This document shows, piece after piece, positions 43,495-43,662 of a stretch of 43,662 nt of DNA. Positions within the stretch are counted from its first letter, which is position 1. Every line of letters begins with the position of its first letter. The stretch spans positions 1 to 43,662 of the forward strand of contig NZ_JUPI01000125.1 in the NCBI RefSeq assembly GCF_001074805.1. The letters are read 5' to 3'. A model generated the notes under the pieces. That model had not been told where the DNA came from. It worked only from the letters and a program-made list of their open reading frames with translations, and did no database searches. Source of the stretch: Streptococcus parasanguinis. Its GTDB lineage: Bacteria > Bacillota > Bacilli > Lactobacillales > Streptococcaceae. The position numbers and the translations under genes were made by a program.

Positions 43495-43662
43495 GAGGCT
43501 GGGACAAAAATCCTAACCTCTCAATTATTTTTGGATTGTCGAACAAGACGCAGTGGTTGAGTGGGCTCTACTACGCTGATTTCATCAGCTTATACAGCTC
43601 TACTCAACTGTGCGGAGGTGGGACGACGAAATCGAATTCTAACGAATGACCGATTTCTGTCC
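43495..43662. repeat. Palindromic intergenic repeat (right copy, cut by window end)
   Basis: Starts with GAGGCTGGGACAAAAATCC, then a large palindrome: CGCA (43549-43552) with TGCG (43611-43614), GTTGAGT (43556-43562) with ACTCAAC (43602-43608), GCTGAT (43575-43580) with ATCAGC (43584-43589). The final 49 bases (43614-43662) match window bases 1-49 at 48 positions. The stretch 43397-43494 between the kimA promoter and this repeat holds nothing I can identify. Non-coding; MITE-like or terminator-carrying repeat. Confidence 0.75.

Noticed and set aside
43428..43649. 73-codon plus-strand open frame near the right edge
   Set aside because: It runs through the palindromic intergenic repeat; no ribosome site and no protein-like pattern.
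1..43662. CRISPR arrays, tRNA/rRNA genes, IS elements, prophage or defence genes
   Set aside because: Looked for and not seen; no regularly spaced repeats, cloverleaf or transposase/integrase-like proteins.

Overview
The window reads as chromosomal DNA of a Streptococcus. The gene content, the synteny blocks (ansA next to a Cof-type hydrolase and a universal stress gene; recG-alr-acpS-aroG-secA; gatCAB; codY-pncA; the gshT/metQ/M20/metN/metI cluster) and the promoter style (many extended -10 TGN-TATAAT boxes) all fit the mitis/sanguinis/parasanguinis side of the genus. The species is not resolved. Almost everything is on the minus strand; only a universal stress protein and L-asparaginase are on the plus strand. 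I see no phage, IS element, CRISPR array, tRNA or rRNA.

Layout, left to right. 1-60: a terminator-like hairpin belonging to an intergenic repeat that recurs at the right edge. 61-5101: a PfkB sugar/nucleoside kinase with its own promoter, and a tight operon of a nucleoside phosphorylase, a fused two-domain ECF ATPase, EcfT and a short-chain dehydrogenase, with no S component in it. 5171-8590: DUF4299 protein, tRNA hydroxylase TrhO, and a small XRE regulator controlling two small membrane proteins from a promoter carrying a palindromic operator. 8685-15590: a methionine/sulfur-uptake operon (M20D amidohydrolase, GshT-like lipoprotein, MetQ, M20 peptidase, MetN, MetI and an MptD/Trep_Strep-type ECF S component), headed by a perfect 17-bp MET-box. 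15592-19540: a DUF4352/DUF5105-type lipoprotein, an EamA transporter, 2,3-butanediol dehydrogenase with a Rex-like box in its promoter, and a small membrane protein.

19538-22800: gatCAB amidotransferase. 22826-27820: a four-gene glycosyltransferase operon: GT8 with a GtfB-like C-terminal domain, GT2, GtfB-like, GtfA-like. This resembles serine-rich-repeat adhesin O-glycosylation machinery, but no SecA2/SecY2 or adhesin gene is nearby. 27831-30703: pncA, codY (with a CodY box at its own promoter) and an AlaT-like aminotransferase. 30757-33767: universal stress protein, a fused HAD-phosphatase/all-alpha pyrophosphohydrolase, and asparaginase; the last two are divergent from overlapping -10 boxes. 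33768-34001: a structured intergenic element bounded by 26-bp direct repeats. 34002-41355: recG, alr, acpS, aroG (DAHP synthase) and canonical secA. 41412-43396: KimA-type potassium importer with a strong leader hairpin. 43495-43662: a long palindromic intergenic repeat whose last 49 bases match bases 1-49 of the window at 48 positions.

No single large undescribed defence-type system is visible. The best leads are the glycosyltransferase operon separated from any accessory Sec locus, the ECF parts distribution (A/T module without S; S component inside the Met operon), the XRE/two-membrane-protein module, and the structured intergenic elements.
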